A stretch of DNA of 64,000 nucleotides from Mycolicibacterium peregrinum. GTDB taxonomy: Bacteria > Actinomycetota > Actinomycetes > Mycobacteriales > Mycobacteriaceae. How positions within the stretch are numbered: position 1 is the stretch's first letter; every line of letters starts with the position of its first letter. The notes beneath the pieces were generated by a model. The model saw only the letters and a list, made by a program, of their open reading frames with translations, had not been told where the DNA came from and made no database searches. Of the stretch, positions 8,242-16,536 are shown piece by piece. The stretch is taken from assembly GCF_002102345.1 (NCBI RefSeq), contig NZ_LQPP01000047.1, positions 186,001 to 250,000 of the forward strand, given 5' to 3'. The translations under genes and the position numbers were made by a program.

Positions 8242-9359
8242 CGGGAACTCCGGTCCGCCAGTGTGTTTCGTCGGTAGGTGGCGGTGACACGGTCCAGATC
8301 GCGCGGGTCACCGGCGTGCATCTCACGGTTGGCGTACACCACTGCCGTCGTCTCCGGGATGCGGCGGGCCTCGTAACCCGCGACGCCGCGGCCGGCGGCC
8401 AGTTCGTCGGCCAGGGCGGCGGCATCGAGGATGGCCTGGGACCCGCCGTTGGCTCCGACCGGGTACATCGGATGCGCAGCGTCGCCGAGCAGTGTGACGC
8501 GCTGAGTTCCCCAGTGCGGCAGTGGCTCCCGATCGACCATCGGGTACTCGAACACCGTGTCGGATCGGGCCACCAGCTCGGCGGTGTCCAGCCAGTCCAG
8601 GCTCCAGCCGGACATGTGGGCGGTCACGGCTGCGGGATCGGTCGGGGTGTTCCAGTTCGCGTCGCCGGGAAGGGGGCCGGGTTCGGCTTCGGGGACCAGC
8701 AGCACCCAGTTCACCATGTCACCGCCGATCGGATAGGTGACCAGCTCGACGCCGTGCGGGCCCTTGACGATGGCCATCGTGCGGCCGTCGAGGAACGGCC
8801 GAATCCGGCTGGCGCCGCGAAACATCTGTACTCCCGACCAGGCGAGTGGATCGGGGCTTGGGTGCAGCCTGCGCCGCACCCTCGAGTGCACCCCGTCGGC
8901 GCCGACAAACACGTCGGCCGTGAAATCGCCGGCACGGGTATGCACGCGCACCGCGTCGGCCGTTTCGGCGAACTCCACGACGCCGGCACCGGTCCGGACC
9001 GCCTTGGCGCCCAGCCGGGCCCGAACCGCGTCGAGCAGCACCATCTGCAACTTGCCGCGGTGCACCGAGCATTGCGGGTAGCCGTAGCCGCCTTCGATTC
9101 CGCGCGGCTCGCGGAACAGCAGTGTCCCGTCCGAGGAGTAGAAATCGATGACGGCCGGGGTGGCTGCGATGGCGCGGACCTCGTCGCCCAGACCGAGCTC
9201 GGTCAGCTCACGGACGGCGTGTGGAAGCAGGTTGATCCCGACTCCGAGCGCGGCGAGTTCGCGCGCCGATTCCACGACGGTGACGCCCATGCCCCGGGCG
9301 TGCAGTGCGAGTGCGGTGGTGAGGCCGCCGATACCGGCCCCTGCGATCACGATGTCCAT
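8238..9359 (-). CDS. FAD-dependent monooxygenase (salicylate/6-hydroxynicotinate hydroxylase-like)
   Basis: 373 residues. GAGIGGLTTALALHARG is the FAD Rossmann motif, VGADGVHSRVRR the DG motif, and LLGDAAHPMYPVGANGGSQA the GD motif. The short single-component layout matches salicylate hydroxylase relatives. It is the first gene of a two-gene operon with the hydrolase and is divergent from a LysR regulator 71 bases away, the usual arrangement for a LysR-controlled aromatic pathway. Confidence 0.88.
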   Translation of the reverse strand: MDIVIAGAGIGGLTTALALHARGMGVTVVESARELAALGVGINLLPHAVRELTELGLGDEVRAIAATPAVIDFYSSDGTLLFREPRGIEGGYGYPQCSVHRGKLQMVLLDAVRARLGAKAVRTGAGVVEFAETADAVRVHTRAGDFTADVFVGADGVHSRVRRRLHPSPDPLAWSGVQMFRGASRIRPFLDGRTMAIVKGPHGVELVTYPIGGDMVNWVLLVPEAEPGPLPGDANWNTPTDPAAVTAHMSGWSLDWLDTAELVARSDTVFEYPMVDREPLPHWGTQRVTLLGDAAHPMYPVGANGGSQAILDAAALADELAAGRGVAGYEARRIPETTAVVYANREMHAGDPRDLDRVTATYRRNTLADRSSR

Positions 9360-9380
9360 GACTCAAGCCTGCGCGGAGCA

Positions 9381-9422
9381 GTATTTATAAGTCCAATACC
9401 GTCTCCGTACACAAACTATAAT
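9381..9422. promoter_or_regulatory. LysR-type box and -10 element between divergent LysR and monooxygenase genes
   Basis: GTATT (9381-9385) and AATAC (9395-9399) form an inverted repeat with a 9-base centre, containing the T-N11-A pattern of LysR sites. TATAAT (9417-9422) is a consensus -10 for the LysR gene and ends 8 nt before its ATG, so that mRNA has almost no leader. Confidence 0.6.
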
Positions 9423-9430
9423 CAAGCGTT

Positions 9431-10315
9431 ATGGAATTGCGGCAGCTCGAGTATTTCGTTGCCGTCACCGAGGAGGCCAACTTCACCCGGGCCGCGCAGC
9501 GTGTGCATGTCGCGCAGCCCGCAGTCAGTGCCCAGATCGCCCGGCTGGAGCGGGAATTGGGTCAGCCGCTGCTGGACCGGTCGCGGCGCGAGGTCCGGCT
9601 GACCGCGGCCGGCGCGGCGGTATTGCCCTATGCGCGTGCCGCCCTTGACGCGGTGCGGCACGCCAAGACCGCGGTCGACGAGCTGACCCAGCTGGTCCGC
9701 GGCTCGGTGACGGTGGGCACCGTGACGGCCCACAACGTCGACCTGCCGCAACTGCTGGCCGATTACCACCGGGCCCACCCGGCGGTGGAGATCACCTTGT
9801 CCACCGATACCTCGGATGCGCTGATCGACGGTGTCCGCAGCGGCAGGTTCGATGTGGTGATCACGTCGGTTGGTTCCGGCGAGGTGCCCGACGGCCTGGC
9901 GGTCGCCACCACGACCGACGAACCGATCGAGGCTGTGGTGAGCCGTTCCGACCCCTGGGTGAAGCGCCGGACAGTGAAACTGGCCGCGCTCGCGCAGCGC
10001 CCGCTCATCTCGCTTCCTGCCGGTGGCGGTATCCGTCGGCAGTTCGACCTGGCGTGCGCAGCGGCCGGCGTCGCGCCGCACGTGGTGTTCGAGGCCGCCA
10101 CGCCCGACGCGCTCGCCGATCTCGCCGCGCGCGGGCTGGGCGTGGCGATCGTTCCGGGTTCGGTGGCACGTCAACGTACCGATGTCCACGCCATTTCGAT
10201 CCGGCCCGAACTGCGTGGTCGGCTGGTGCTGGCCTGGCGCGCGAGCGGGCCGATCAGCCCGGCCGCGCGGGCGCTGATCGAGATGGCCGCCGAACTCGTC
10301 GGCGGCGGTGCATAG
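9431..10315 (+). CDS. LysR-family transcriptional regulator
   Basis: 294 residues beginning with the classic MELRQLEYFVAVTEEANFTRAA winged-helix segment (one residue range, 1-22). A substrate-binding domain of two lobes follows (from about residue 90). It is divergent from the monooxygenase/hydrolase operon and is the likely activator of it. Its stop codon overlaps the -10 element of polA. Confidence 0.95.
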   Translation: MELRQLEYFVAVTEEANFTRAAQRVHVAQPAVSAQIARLERELGQPLLDRSRREVRLTAAGAAVLPYARAALDAVRHAKTAVDELTQLVRGSVTVGTVTAHNVDLPQLLADYHRAHPAVEITLSTDTSDALIDGVRSGRFDVVITSVGSGEVPDGLAVATTTDEPIEAVVSRSDPWVKRRTVKLAALAQRPLISLPAGGGIRRQFDLACAAAGVAPHVVFEAATPDALADLAARGLGVAIVPGSVARQRTDVHAISIRPELRGRLVLAWRASGPISPAARALIEMAAELVGGGA

Positions 10316-10318
10316 AGT
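10313..10318 (+). promoter_or_regulatory. -10 element TAGAGT of polA
   Basis: TAGAGT fits TANNNT, starts with the TAG stop codon of the LysR gene, and ends 7 nt before the polA GTG at 10326. No ribosome-binding site lies in the 7-base gap, which suggests a leaderless polA transcript. Confidence 0.5.
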
Positions 10319-10325
10319 TAGGGCC

Positions 10326-13010
10326 GTGACGGACGCGAAGCCCACACTGATGCTGCTCGACGGTAATTCCCTGGCTTTCCGCGCGTTTTACGCGCTGCCT
10401 GCGGAGAACTTCAAGACGCAGGGCGGGCTGACAACCAACGCTGTGTACGGCTTCACTGCGATGCTCATCAATCTGCTGCGTGATGAGCAGCCCAGTCATG
10501 TCGCCGCGGCCTTCGATGTGTCGCGTCAGACGTTCCGCAAGGAGAAGTACCCCGAGTACAAGGAAGGCCGATCGGCGACGCCCGACGAGTTCCGCGGCCA
10601 GATCGACATCACCAAGGAGGTGCTCGGCGCGCTGGGCATCACGGTGCTGGCCGAGCCCGGCTTCGAGGCCGACGACATCATCGCCACCCTCGCCACCCAG
10701 GCCGAGGACGCCGGCTACCGCGTGCTGGTGGTCACCGGCGATCGTGACTCGTTGCAGCTGGTCAGCAACGACGTGACCGTGCTCTACCCGCGCAAGGGGG
10801 TCAGTGAGCTCACCCGCTTCACGCCGGATGCGGTGGTGGAGAAGTACGGCCTGACGCCGACGCAGTACCCGGACTTCGCCGCGCTGCGCGGCGACCCGAG
10901 CGACAACCTGCCCGGCATCCCGGGTGTGGGGGAGAAGACCGCCACCAAGTGGATCGTCGAATACGGCTCGCTGCAATCCCTGGTCGACAACGTCGACAAG
11001 GTGAAAGGCAAGGTCGGCGAGTCGCTGCGGTCCAATCTGTCCAGCGTGGTGCTCAACCGCGAGCTGACCGAACTGGTCAAGGATGTGCCGCTGGCCCAGA
11101 CCCCCGACACGTTGCGCCTGCTGCCGTGGGACCGCGACCAGATCCACCGGCTCTTCGACGATCTTGAGTTCCGGGTGCTTCGGGACCGGCTGTTCGACAC
11201 GCTGGTGGCCGCCGAACCAGAGGTCGAGCACGGGTTCGACGTGCGCGGGCGCGCTCTGGAACCGGGCGAGCTCGCCGCGTGGCTGTCCGAACACAGCCTG
11301 GGCAACCGGTTCGGGATGGCGGTGGTCGGCACGCACCTGGCGTACGACGCCGACGCCACCGCCCTGGCCATCGTCTCCGCGGACGGCGACGGTCGCTACA
11401 TCGACACCGCCACGCTGACCGCCGAAGACGAGGAAGCGTTGTCGTCCTGGCTGGCCGACCCGGGCCCACCCAAGGCCCTGCACGAGGCCAAGCTGGCCAT
11501 GCACGACCTGGCCGGCCGGGGCTGGACGCTGCGCGGGGTCACCTCCGACACTGCGCTTGCGGCATACCTGGTTCGGCCGGGGCAGCGCAGCTTCGCCCTC
11601 GACGATTTGTCGGTGCGGTACCTGAAGCGGGAACTTCGCGCCGAAAGCCCAGAGCAACAACAGCTTTCACTGCTCGATGACTCGGACGGCGTTGACGAGC
11701 AGGCGGTGCAGACCGTGATCCTGCGGGCCTGCGCAGTGCTGGACCTCGCCGATGCGCTCGACGAGGAGCTGGCCAAGATCGACTCGTCGTCTCTGCTGGG
11801 TCGCATGGAGTTGCCCGTGCAGCGGGTGCTCGCCCAGGTGGAGCACACCGGCATCGCCGTGGACAGCGACTACCTCACGGAGCTGCAGAGCGAGTTCGCC
11901 GATCAGATCCGCGACGCCGCCGAGGCCGCGTACGCGGTCATCGGCAAGCAGATCAATCTCGGCTCACCGAAGCAGCTGCAGGTCGTGTTGTTCGACGAGC
12001 TGGAGATGCCCAAGACCAAGCGCACCAAGACCGGCTACACCACCGACGCGGATGCGCTGCAATCGCTGTTCGACAAGACCGGGCACCCGTTCCTGCAGCA
12101 TCTGCTCGCGCACCGGGACGCCACCCGGCTGAAGGTGACCGTCGACGGGCTGCTGGCCGCGGTCGCCACCGACGGCCGGATCCACACCACGTTCAACCAG
12201 ACCATCGCGGCCACCGGTCGGCTCTCGTCCACCGAACCCAACTTGCAGAACATCCCGATCCGCACCGAGGCGGGCCGGCGCATCCGGGACGCCTTCGTGG
12301 TCGGCGACGGCTACTCCGAGCTGATGACGGCGGACTACAGCCAGATCGAGATGCGGATCATGGCGCACCTGTCCCGCGACGAAGGTCTCATCGAGGCGTT
12401 CAACACCGGCGAGGACCTGCACTCGTTCGTCGCGTCACGGGCCTTCGACGTGCCGATCGACGAGGTCACCCCGGAGCTGCGTCGGCGGGTCAAGGCGATG
12501 TCCTACGGCCTGGCCTACGGCTTGAGCGCGTATGGGTTGGCCAGCCAGCTCAAGATCTCCACTGAAGAAGCCAAGATCCAGATGGAGCAGTACTTCGCGC
12601 GCTTCGGCGGTATCCGCGACTACCTGCGCGACGTCGTCGATCAGGCCCGCAAGGACGGCTACACCTCGACGGTGTTCGGGCGCAGGCGCTACCTGCCCGA
12701 GCTCGACAGCAGCAACCGCAACGTCCGCGAGGCCGCCGAACGGGCCGCGCTCAACGCTCCCATCCAGGGCAGCGCCGCCGACATCATCAAGGTGGCAATG
12801 ATCAACGTTGACGAGGCCATCAAGGAGGCCGGCCTCAAGTCACGCATGCTGCTGCAGGTGCACGACGAACTGCTCTTCGAGGTGGTGGAGGGGGAGCGGG
12901 ACGCGCTGGAGGCGTTGGTGCGCGAGCACATGGGCAACGCGTATCCGTTGGATGTGCCGCTGGAGGTGTCGGTGGGCTACGGCCGCAGCTGGGACGCCGC
13001 GGCGCATTAG
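10326..13010 (+). CDS. polA: DNA polymerase I
   Basis: 894 residues, GTG start, close to the 904 residues remembered for M. tuberculosis PolA. Residues about 1-300 are the 5'-nuclease domain (LLDGNSLAFRAFYAL; GDPSDNLPGIPGVGEKTA). Residues about 310-490 have the exonuclease fold but lack the D-x-E metal motif, so proofreading is probably absent, as known for mycobacterial Pol I. The polymerase domain has motif A ADYSQIE (Asp670), motif B RRRVKAMSYGLAYG and motif C QVHDELLFE (Asp847). It fills gaps in repair and replaces RNA primers on the lagging strand. Position before rpsA is conserved with M. tuberculosis apart from the inserted block at 13036-16303. Confidence 0.98.
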   Translation: MTDAKPTLMLLDGNSLAFRAFYALPAENFKTQGGLTTNAVYGFTAMLINLLRDEQPSHVAAAFDVSRQTFRKEKYPEYKEGRSATPDEFRGQIDITKEVLGALGITVLAEPGFEADDIIATLATQAEDAGYRVLVVTGDRDSLQLVSNDVTVLYPRKGVSELTRFTPDAVVEKYGLTPTQYPDFAALRGDPSDNLPGIPGVGEKTATKWIVEYGSLQSLVDNVDKVKGKVGESLRSNLSSVVLNRELTELVKDVPLAQTPDTLRLLPWDRDQIHRLFDDLEFRVLRDRLFDTLVAAEPEVEHGFDVRGRALEPGELAAWLSEHSLGNRFGMAVVGTHLAYDADATALAIVSADGDGRYIDTATLTAEDEEALSSWLADPGPPKALHEAKLAMHDLAGRGWTLRGVTSDTALAAYLVRPGQRSFALDDLSVRYLKRELRAESPEQQQLSLLDDSDGVDEQAVQTVILRACAVLDLADALDEELAKIDSSSLLGRMELPVQRVLAQVEHTGIAVDSDYLTELQSEFADQIRDAAEAAYAVIGKQINLGSPKQLQVVLFDELEMPKTKRTKTGYTTDADALQSLFDKTGHPFLQHLLAHRDATRLKVTVDGLLAAVATDGRIHTTFNQTIAATGRLSSTEPNLQNIPIRTEAGRRIRDAFVVGDGYSELMTADYSQIEMRIMAHLSRDEGLIEAFNTGEDLHSFVASRAFDVPIDEVTPELRRRVKAMSYGLAYGLSAYGLASQLKISTEEAKIQMEQYFARFGGIRDYLRDVVDQARKDGYTSTVFGRRRYLPELDSSNRNVREAAERAALNAPIQGSAADIIKVAMINVDEAIKEAGLKSRMLLQVHDELLFEVVEGERDALEALVREHMGNAYPLDVPLEVSVGYGRSWDAAAH

Positions 13011-13035
13011 CGGCGCATGGGCCGGAGCCGGCGCA

Positions 13036-13662
13036 CTAGCGTGCGTCGGCGCCCAGTCCGATGCCCAGCGCCACCAGCGCGGCCCCCATCACGCGTTCGA
13101 TCCGGCGCCGGATGTGCGTGCGGTTCAGAACGTTGCGTGCGCGATGGGCGGCCATCACGACGCCGACGCACCACGCGGTGTCCACCACGAGCTGGATGAG
13201 CGCGAGTACCAGCAACGTCGGCACGACGGGGCCGCTGGTCGGCAGAAACTGAGGCAGCACCACGATGCCGAAGGCCGCCGCCTTCGGGTTGGCGGCGATG
13301 GACAGCAGTGCCGCACGAAACGCCGCGGCCGGGGTCCGGCCGCGCGGCGGTAGCGCCAGGTCCATGTGCTTGGCGCTGCGCCACGCGCTGATACCGAGCC
13401 AGACCAGGACCGCGGCTCCGATGATGTGCAGCGCGAGCGACAGCATGTGGTTGGCGGCCAGCAGGATCGACAGTCCGCCGCCGCCGGCCAGCGTCCAACC
13501 GCAGATGCCGATCTCGTTGCCCACGACCGCCGCCAGGCCCGCCGCACGGCCGTCCCGCACCGAGCGGTGCAGGAACAGCACCGTGGCCGGACCGGGCAAC
13601 GCGGCGAGAATCACCGACGCGACCAGGAACGCCGGCAGGACGTCGAGAATGTGGGCGAGCAT
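13036..13662 (-). CDS. LysE/RhtB-family amino-acid exporter
   Basis: 208 residues, about six membrane helices. The N-terminal ALPGPATVLFL segment is the family's conserved PGP motif, and SIAANPKAAAFGIVVLPQF is the second conserved stretch. Members export lysine, homoserine, threonine or similar; the substrate is not predictable here. It converges on polA with a 25-base gap. Confidence 0.88.
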   Translation of the reverse strand: MLAHILDVLPAFLVASVILAALPGPATVLFLHRSVRDGRAAGLAAVVGNEIGICGWTLAGGGGLSILLAANHMLSLALHIIGAAVLVWLGISAWRSAKHMDLALPPRGRTPAAAFRAALLSIAANPKAAAFGIVVLPQFLPTSGPVVPTLLVLALIQLVVDTAWCVGVVMAAHRARNVLNRTHIRRRIERVMGAALVALGIGLGADAR

Positions 13663-13715
13663 CCATGAAGTATGGCTGACCTGTGCAAATCAAGCCGCTC
13701 GGCCGGTGCGGCCGA

Positions 13716-14660
13716 CTAGCTCTGCGGCAGCGATGTCGAGGCGGCGTGGTCGTGTGTCGGGACGATCCGGACTTGGTTTCTGACCGCGTGCAGCCGGTGC
13801 AGAGTGCGGAAGCTCGCGTCGCGATCATCATCGGCGAATACGCCTGGGTAACTGGGCTTTTGCCGGACGTGTTCCACCCCGAGACTGTGCCATGCGGCGT
13901 CGCCGGCCAGCAGCACCCATCCGCCGGCCGTGTTGAGCAGGAGGCCGATGCTGCCGGGAGTGTGGCCGGCGAGGTCGACGAGTTGCACCGCGCCGTCGCC
14001 GAATAGGTCGTGGCTTCGCTCGAACGTCAGGACCGGCGGGCCGTCGAGCGTGAACGTCGTGATCGTCCTGTGCTGCAGGGAATCCCGCACGCCGCCGGCC
14101 GGTGCGACCGGACCGGTGGTGGCCCAGTCGAGTTCTGGGTGGTGGACGTGCACGGGCATGGCGGGCAGATCGAGAAGCCCGCAGATGTGGTCCCAATGCA
14201 GGTGGGTCGGCAGCGCGAAGTCGACGTGATTCTCGCCGAGCTCCTCGGCCAGTGCCGCCGTGGTGGTGATCGCCTCGGCCGGCGGCTCGACAGCCGGACG
14301 CAGCACGGTAGGCAGCTGGCTGAGCACCCGGACTCCGACATCGGCGCACATGCCCGGATCCACCACGAAGCGGGCCCGCGGATGCTCGACGACAAACGCT
14401 GTCAGGGCGATGGGAATACGGCGCGGAGTGTGGGTTCCCTCGACAGTGCCTGCGGTGGGGACCCATTTGGGCATCTGGCGCAGTGCACGGACCCTGACGG
14501 TCTGCGTGGCGGGTGGCAGGCCGGCGTCGGACAGCTGTTGCAGGAAGTTCCGGTCGGCGCGTCGCGGCCGGACGAGCCCGACCGGTGCCTGGGCGAACGC
14601 CGAGCAGCAGGCCCACAGACTCGGTTGTCGAACCGGACTTTGGGCGGCAGTGGTAGTCAT
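13716..14660 (-). CDS. Metallo-beta-lactamase-fold hydrolase
   Basis: 314 residues. THLHWDHICG is the H-x-H-x-D-H metal motif, DLAGHTPGSIG holds the next histidine, and LLAGDAAW holds the bridging aspartate. It resembles quorum-quenching lactonase/alkylsulfatase-like MBL proteins rather than true beta-lactamases. The promoter has a 19-base spacer containing a perfect palindrome and is almost certainly controlled by the divergent MerR protein. The -10 ends 7 nt before the ATG, so it is probably leaderless. Confidence 0.88.
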   Translation of the reverse strand: MTTTAAQSPVRQPSLWACCSAFAQAPVGLVRPRRADRNFLQQLSDAGLPPATQTVRVRALRQMPKWVPTAGTVEGTHTPRRIPIALTAFVVEHPRARFVVDPGMCADVGVRVLSQLPTVLRPAVEPPAEAITTTAALAEELGENHVDFALPTHLHWDHICGLLDLPAMPVHVHHPELDWATTGPVAPAGGVRDSLQHRTITTFTLDGPPVLTFERSHDLFGDGAVQLVDLAGHTPGSIGLLLNTAGGWVLLAGDAAWHSLGVEHVRQKPSYPGVFADDDRDASFRTLHRLHAVRNQVRIVPTHDHAASTSLPQS

Positions 14661-14667
14661 GTGTGCA

Positions 14668-14698
14668 AAGCTAAAACTTCAGGTCGACCTGAAGTCAA
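14668..14698 (-). promoter_or_regulatory. MerR-type promoter with a 19-base spacer and perfect palindrome
   Basis: Read on the minus strand, -35 TTGACT (14693-14698) and -10 TAGCTT (14668-14673) are 19 bases apart, longer than the normal 17. A perfect 20-base palindrome (half-site ACTTCAGGTC) spans 14676-14695. This over-long spacer with a central dyad is the hallmark of promoters untwisted by MerR/SoxR-family activators. It drives the metallo-hydrolase gene. Confidence 0.82.
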
Positions 14699-14711
14699 GG
14701 GAAGAACTCAC

Positions 14712-15095
14712 ATGGGCGATATGTACGCGGTCGGAGCTGCCGCCGCGGCGGTGGGCGTCGAGTCGCACGTGCTGCGGCACTGGGAAGACGTCGGAGTCCT
14801 GGTCCCGCTGCGGAGCGCATCAGGGCACCGACGCTACGACGACGAGCTGCTCGCCAGGGCCCGGCTGGTGCGCCTCTGCCAACAGGCCGGCCTGGCGTTG
14901 TCGGAGATCCGCGAATTGCGCGCCGCAGAGCGGGGTGTCCGAATCGACATGATCACCGCCACGCTGCAGCGGATCAGAGCTGACATTGCCCGGCTGGAGC
15001 GCGCAGAGCAGTTCCTCGCCCACGTCGTCGCGTGCGTGCATCCGATCGTTTCGGAGTGCCCCGACTGTGCAGAATTCGCACAGTCGGTGCGTTAG
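14712..15095 (+). CDS. MerR-family transcriptional regulator
   Basis: 127 residues. The N-terminal winged helix contains LRHWEDVGVLVPLRSASGHRRYDD, whose E/RxGxRxY pattern is typical of MerR. A dimerisation coiled coil (about residues 80-105) is followed by a short tail with Cys108, Cys116 and Cys119. Three closely spaced cysteines could bind a metal or sense redox state, but the spacing is not that of SoxR. The start at 14712 follows GGGAAGAA. It is divergent from the metallo-hydrolase gene, whose promoter carries the expected MerR dyad. Confidence 0.92.
   Translation: MGDMYAVGAAAAAVGVESHVLRHWEDVGVLVPLRSASGHRRYDDELLARARLVRLCQQAGLALSEIRELRAAERGVRIDMITATLQRIRADIARLERAEQFLAHVVACVHPIVSECPDCAEFAQSVR
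15061..15087. terminator. Hairpin at the converging ends of the MerR and PrsW genes
   Basis: CCGACTGTGC (15061-15070) and GCACAGTCGG (15078-15087) form a perfect 10-base stem around a 7-base loop. It lies inside the last codons of the MerR gene, just before both stop codons, and could terminate transcription in both directions. There is no long T run. Confidence 0.45.
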
Positions 15096-16303
15096 CGAGC
15101 GGGCGCGCGGTATCCCGCCAACCACTGCAGGATCGGTGCGGCCGAGCGGGCGGCCGCCACCGAATACACCTCTTCCTGCTGCAGCGCGTACACCTGGGCA
15201 TCGCCGAAACCGCGGTCGATGCGGTCGCGGACGAAGGCCAGTTCGACGACGGCGGCCGCGAACGCCGCGACGGCCTTGCCCGCGGGGCGCCCGGCGGCCA
15301 GCGTCGCCTGCTGGATGGCGCCGTGGCGGGTCTTCAACGATCCGAGCCAGGTGGCCTCGTTGGGGGTGATTAGCCCGGCGGCGACCATGCCGGGCAGCTT
15401 GGCGGCCACCACGCGCTGTTCGCGGCGACGGCTGGTGACGGCGACCACGATCATGATGATGAAGATCGGCACCATCCACACGATGTAGACGATGAAGTAG
15501 GTTCCGGCACCGAGCAGTGACGAGCCGTTCCACAGCCCGTGCATGAGCACCGCGCCGAGGTAGCCGGCCAGGATGCACAGCGCCTTGGCGATGCCGCTGC
15601 GCCGCTGCAGTGCGAAGTACACGCCGATCGCGGTCATCGTGGTGAACAGCGAGTGGGCGAACGGTGCCATGATCAGTCGCAGCGCCGCGGTGAGCAGAGA
15701 TCCCCCCAGGGAATCCGCGCTGGAGATGTACATGATGTCTTCCAGCCAGGCGAACCCGAGTCCGACCAGGCCGGCGTAGACCAGGCAGTCGGTGAGGGAG
15801 TTGAGCTCATTGCGGCGCTTGCCGGTCATCATGACCAGCAAGAACAGGCCCTTGGCGGCCTCTTCGATGAACGGCGCCCGGATCGCCACGGAGGCGAAAC
15901 TGTGGGACGAGTCGACCCCGGGAGTCGCGAGTAGTGCATCGGCGAACAGGCTGAGTATCAGGGAGAGCACGACGGCGACCGCGGCACCCCAGCCGAACGC
16001 CAGCAGCAACAATCGGGGCGGCTCCGGCTCCCATCGGTCCAGCCACAGGTAGGCGAACACCGCCCCGGTCATCACGATGCTGGACAGTGTGAACCCGATG
16101 ATCGCGCCGGCCGGGTTGAGTGCGGTGAACAGCAGCACCAGCGCACCGATGACGACACCGCAGGCGATGATCGCGGCCAGCGGGGCCCCGACCTTGCGTA
16201 CCGGTCTCGGCATTGGTGCGGTGATCGGGAACCACGGCCGATGAGGGGGGCCGGGGGTCGGGGAGTACGCCACGTGCGAAGCGTAGCGGTGGGTAGCTGC
16301 CAT
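15092..16303 (-). CDS. PrsW-family intramembrane metalloprotease
   Basis: About 403 residues with the ATG at 16303; ATG 16327 and GTG 16372 are also open, and none has a good ribosome-binding site, so the start is uncertain. A proline-rich cytoplasmic tail precedes about eight membrane helices. The family motifs are present: EEAAKG (E-E-x-x-K), FAWLEDIMY (W-x-E-D), a histidine in AHSLFTTM, and HGLWNG. PrsW proteases cut membrane proteins such as anti-sigma factors; the substrate here is unknown. Its stop overlaps the MerR stop on the other strand. Confidence 0.87.
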   Translation of the reverse strand: MAATHRYASHVAYSPTPGPPHRPWFPITAPMPRPVRKVGAPLAAIIACGVVIGALVLLFTALNPAGAIIGFTLSSIVMTGAVFAYLWLDRWEPEPPRLLLLAFGWGAAVAVVLSLILSLFADALLATPGVDSSHSFASVAIRAPFIEEAAKGLFLLVMMTGKRRNELNSLTDCLVYAGLVGLGFAWLEDIMYISSADSLGGSLLTAALRLIMAPFAHSLFTTMTAIGVYFALQRRSGIAKALCILAGYLGAVLMHGLWNGSSLLGAGTYFIVYIVWMVPIFIIMIVVAVTSRRREQRVVAAKLPGMVAAGLITPNEATWLGSLKTRHGAIQQATLAAGRPAGKAVAAFAAAVVELAFVRDRIDRGFGDAQVYALQQEEVYSVAAARSAAPILQWLAGYRAPAR

Positions 16304-16388
16304 CCCTGGCACAAATTGGGCTGCCATCCCCGGCGCTGTTTCGCGGACGCTCCGGCGGGCCGCCGGAACCACCCTCAGGGGAGCCGGT

Positions 16389-16418
16389 TTGTCCTGCGTG
16401 TGCCTGGTCGAGTACCCT
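16389..16418 (+). promoter_or_regulatory. Promoter of rpsA
   Basis: TTGTCC (16389-16394) and TACCCT (16413-16418) are 18 bases apart. This gives a leader of about 112 bases before the rpsA ATG at 16537. A short A/T-rich stretch (near 16481-16515) lies within the leader. Confidence 0.45.
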
Positions 16419-16536
16419 CGTTACGTATCTGTGCGTACAGCTGGACATCTTCTGGTCGCCGTCACGGATCCGCACGAACGCAATACATGCAACACAATTG
16501 TCCCTACTAGTAAACCTGTCCGGAGCAACCCACCAC

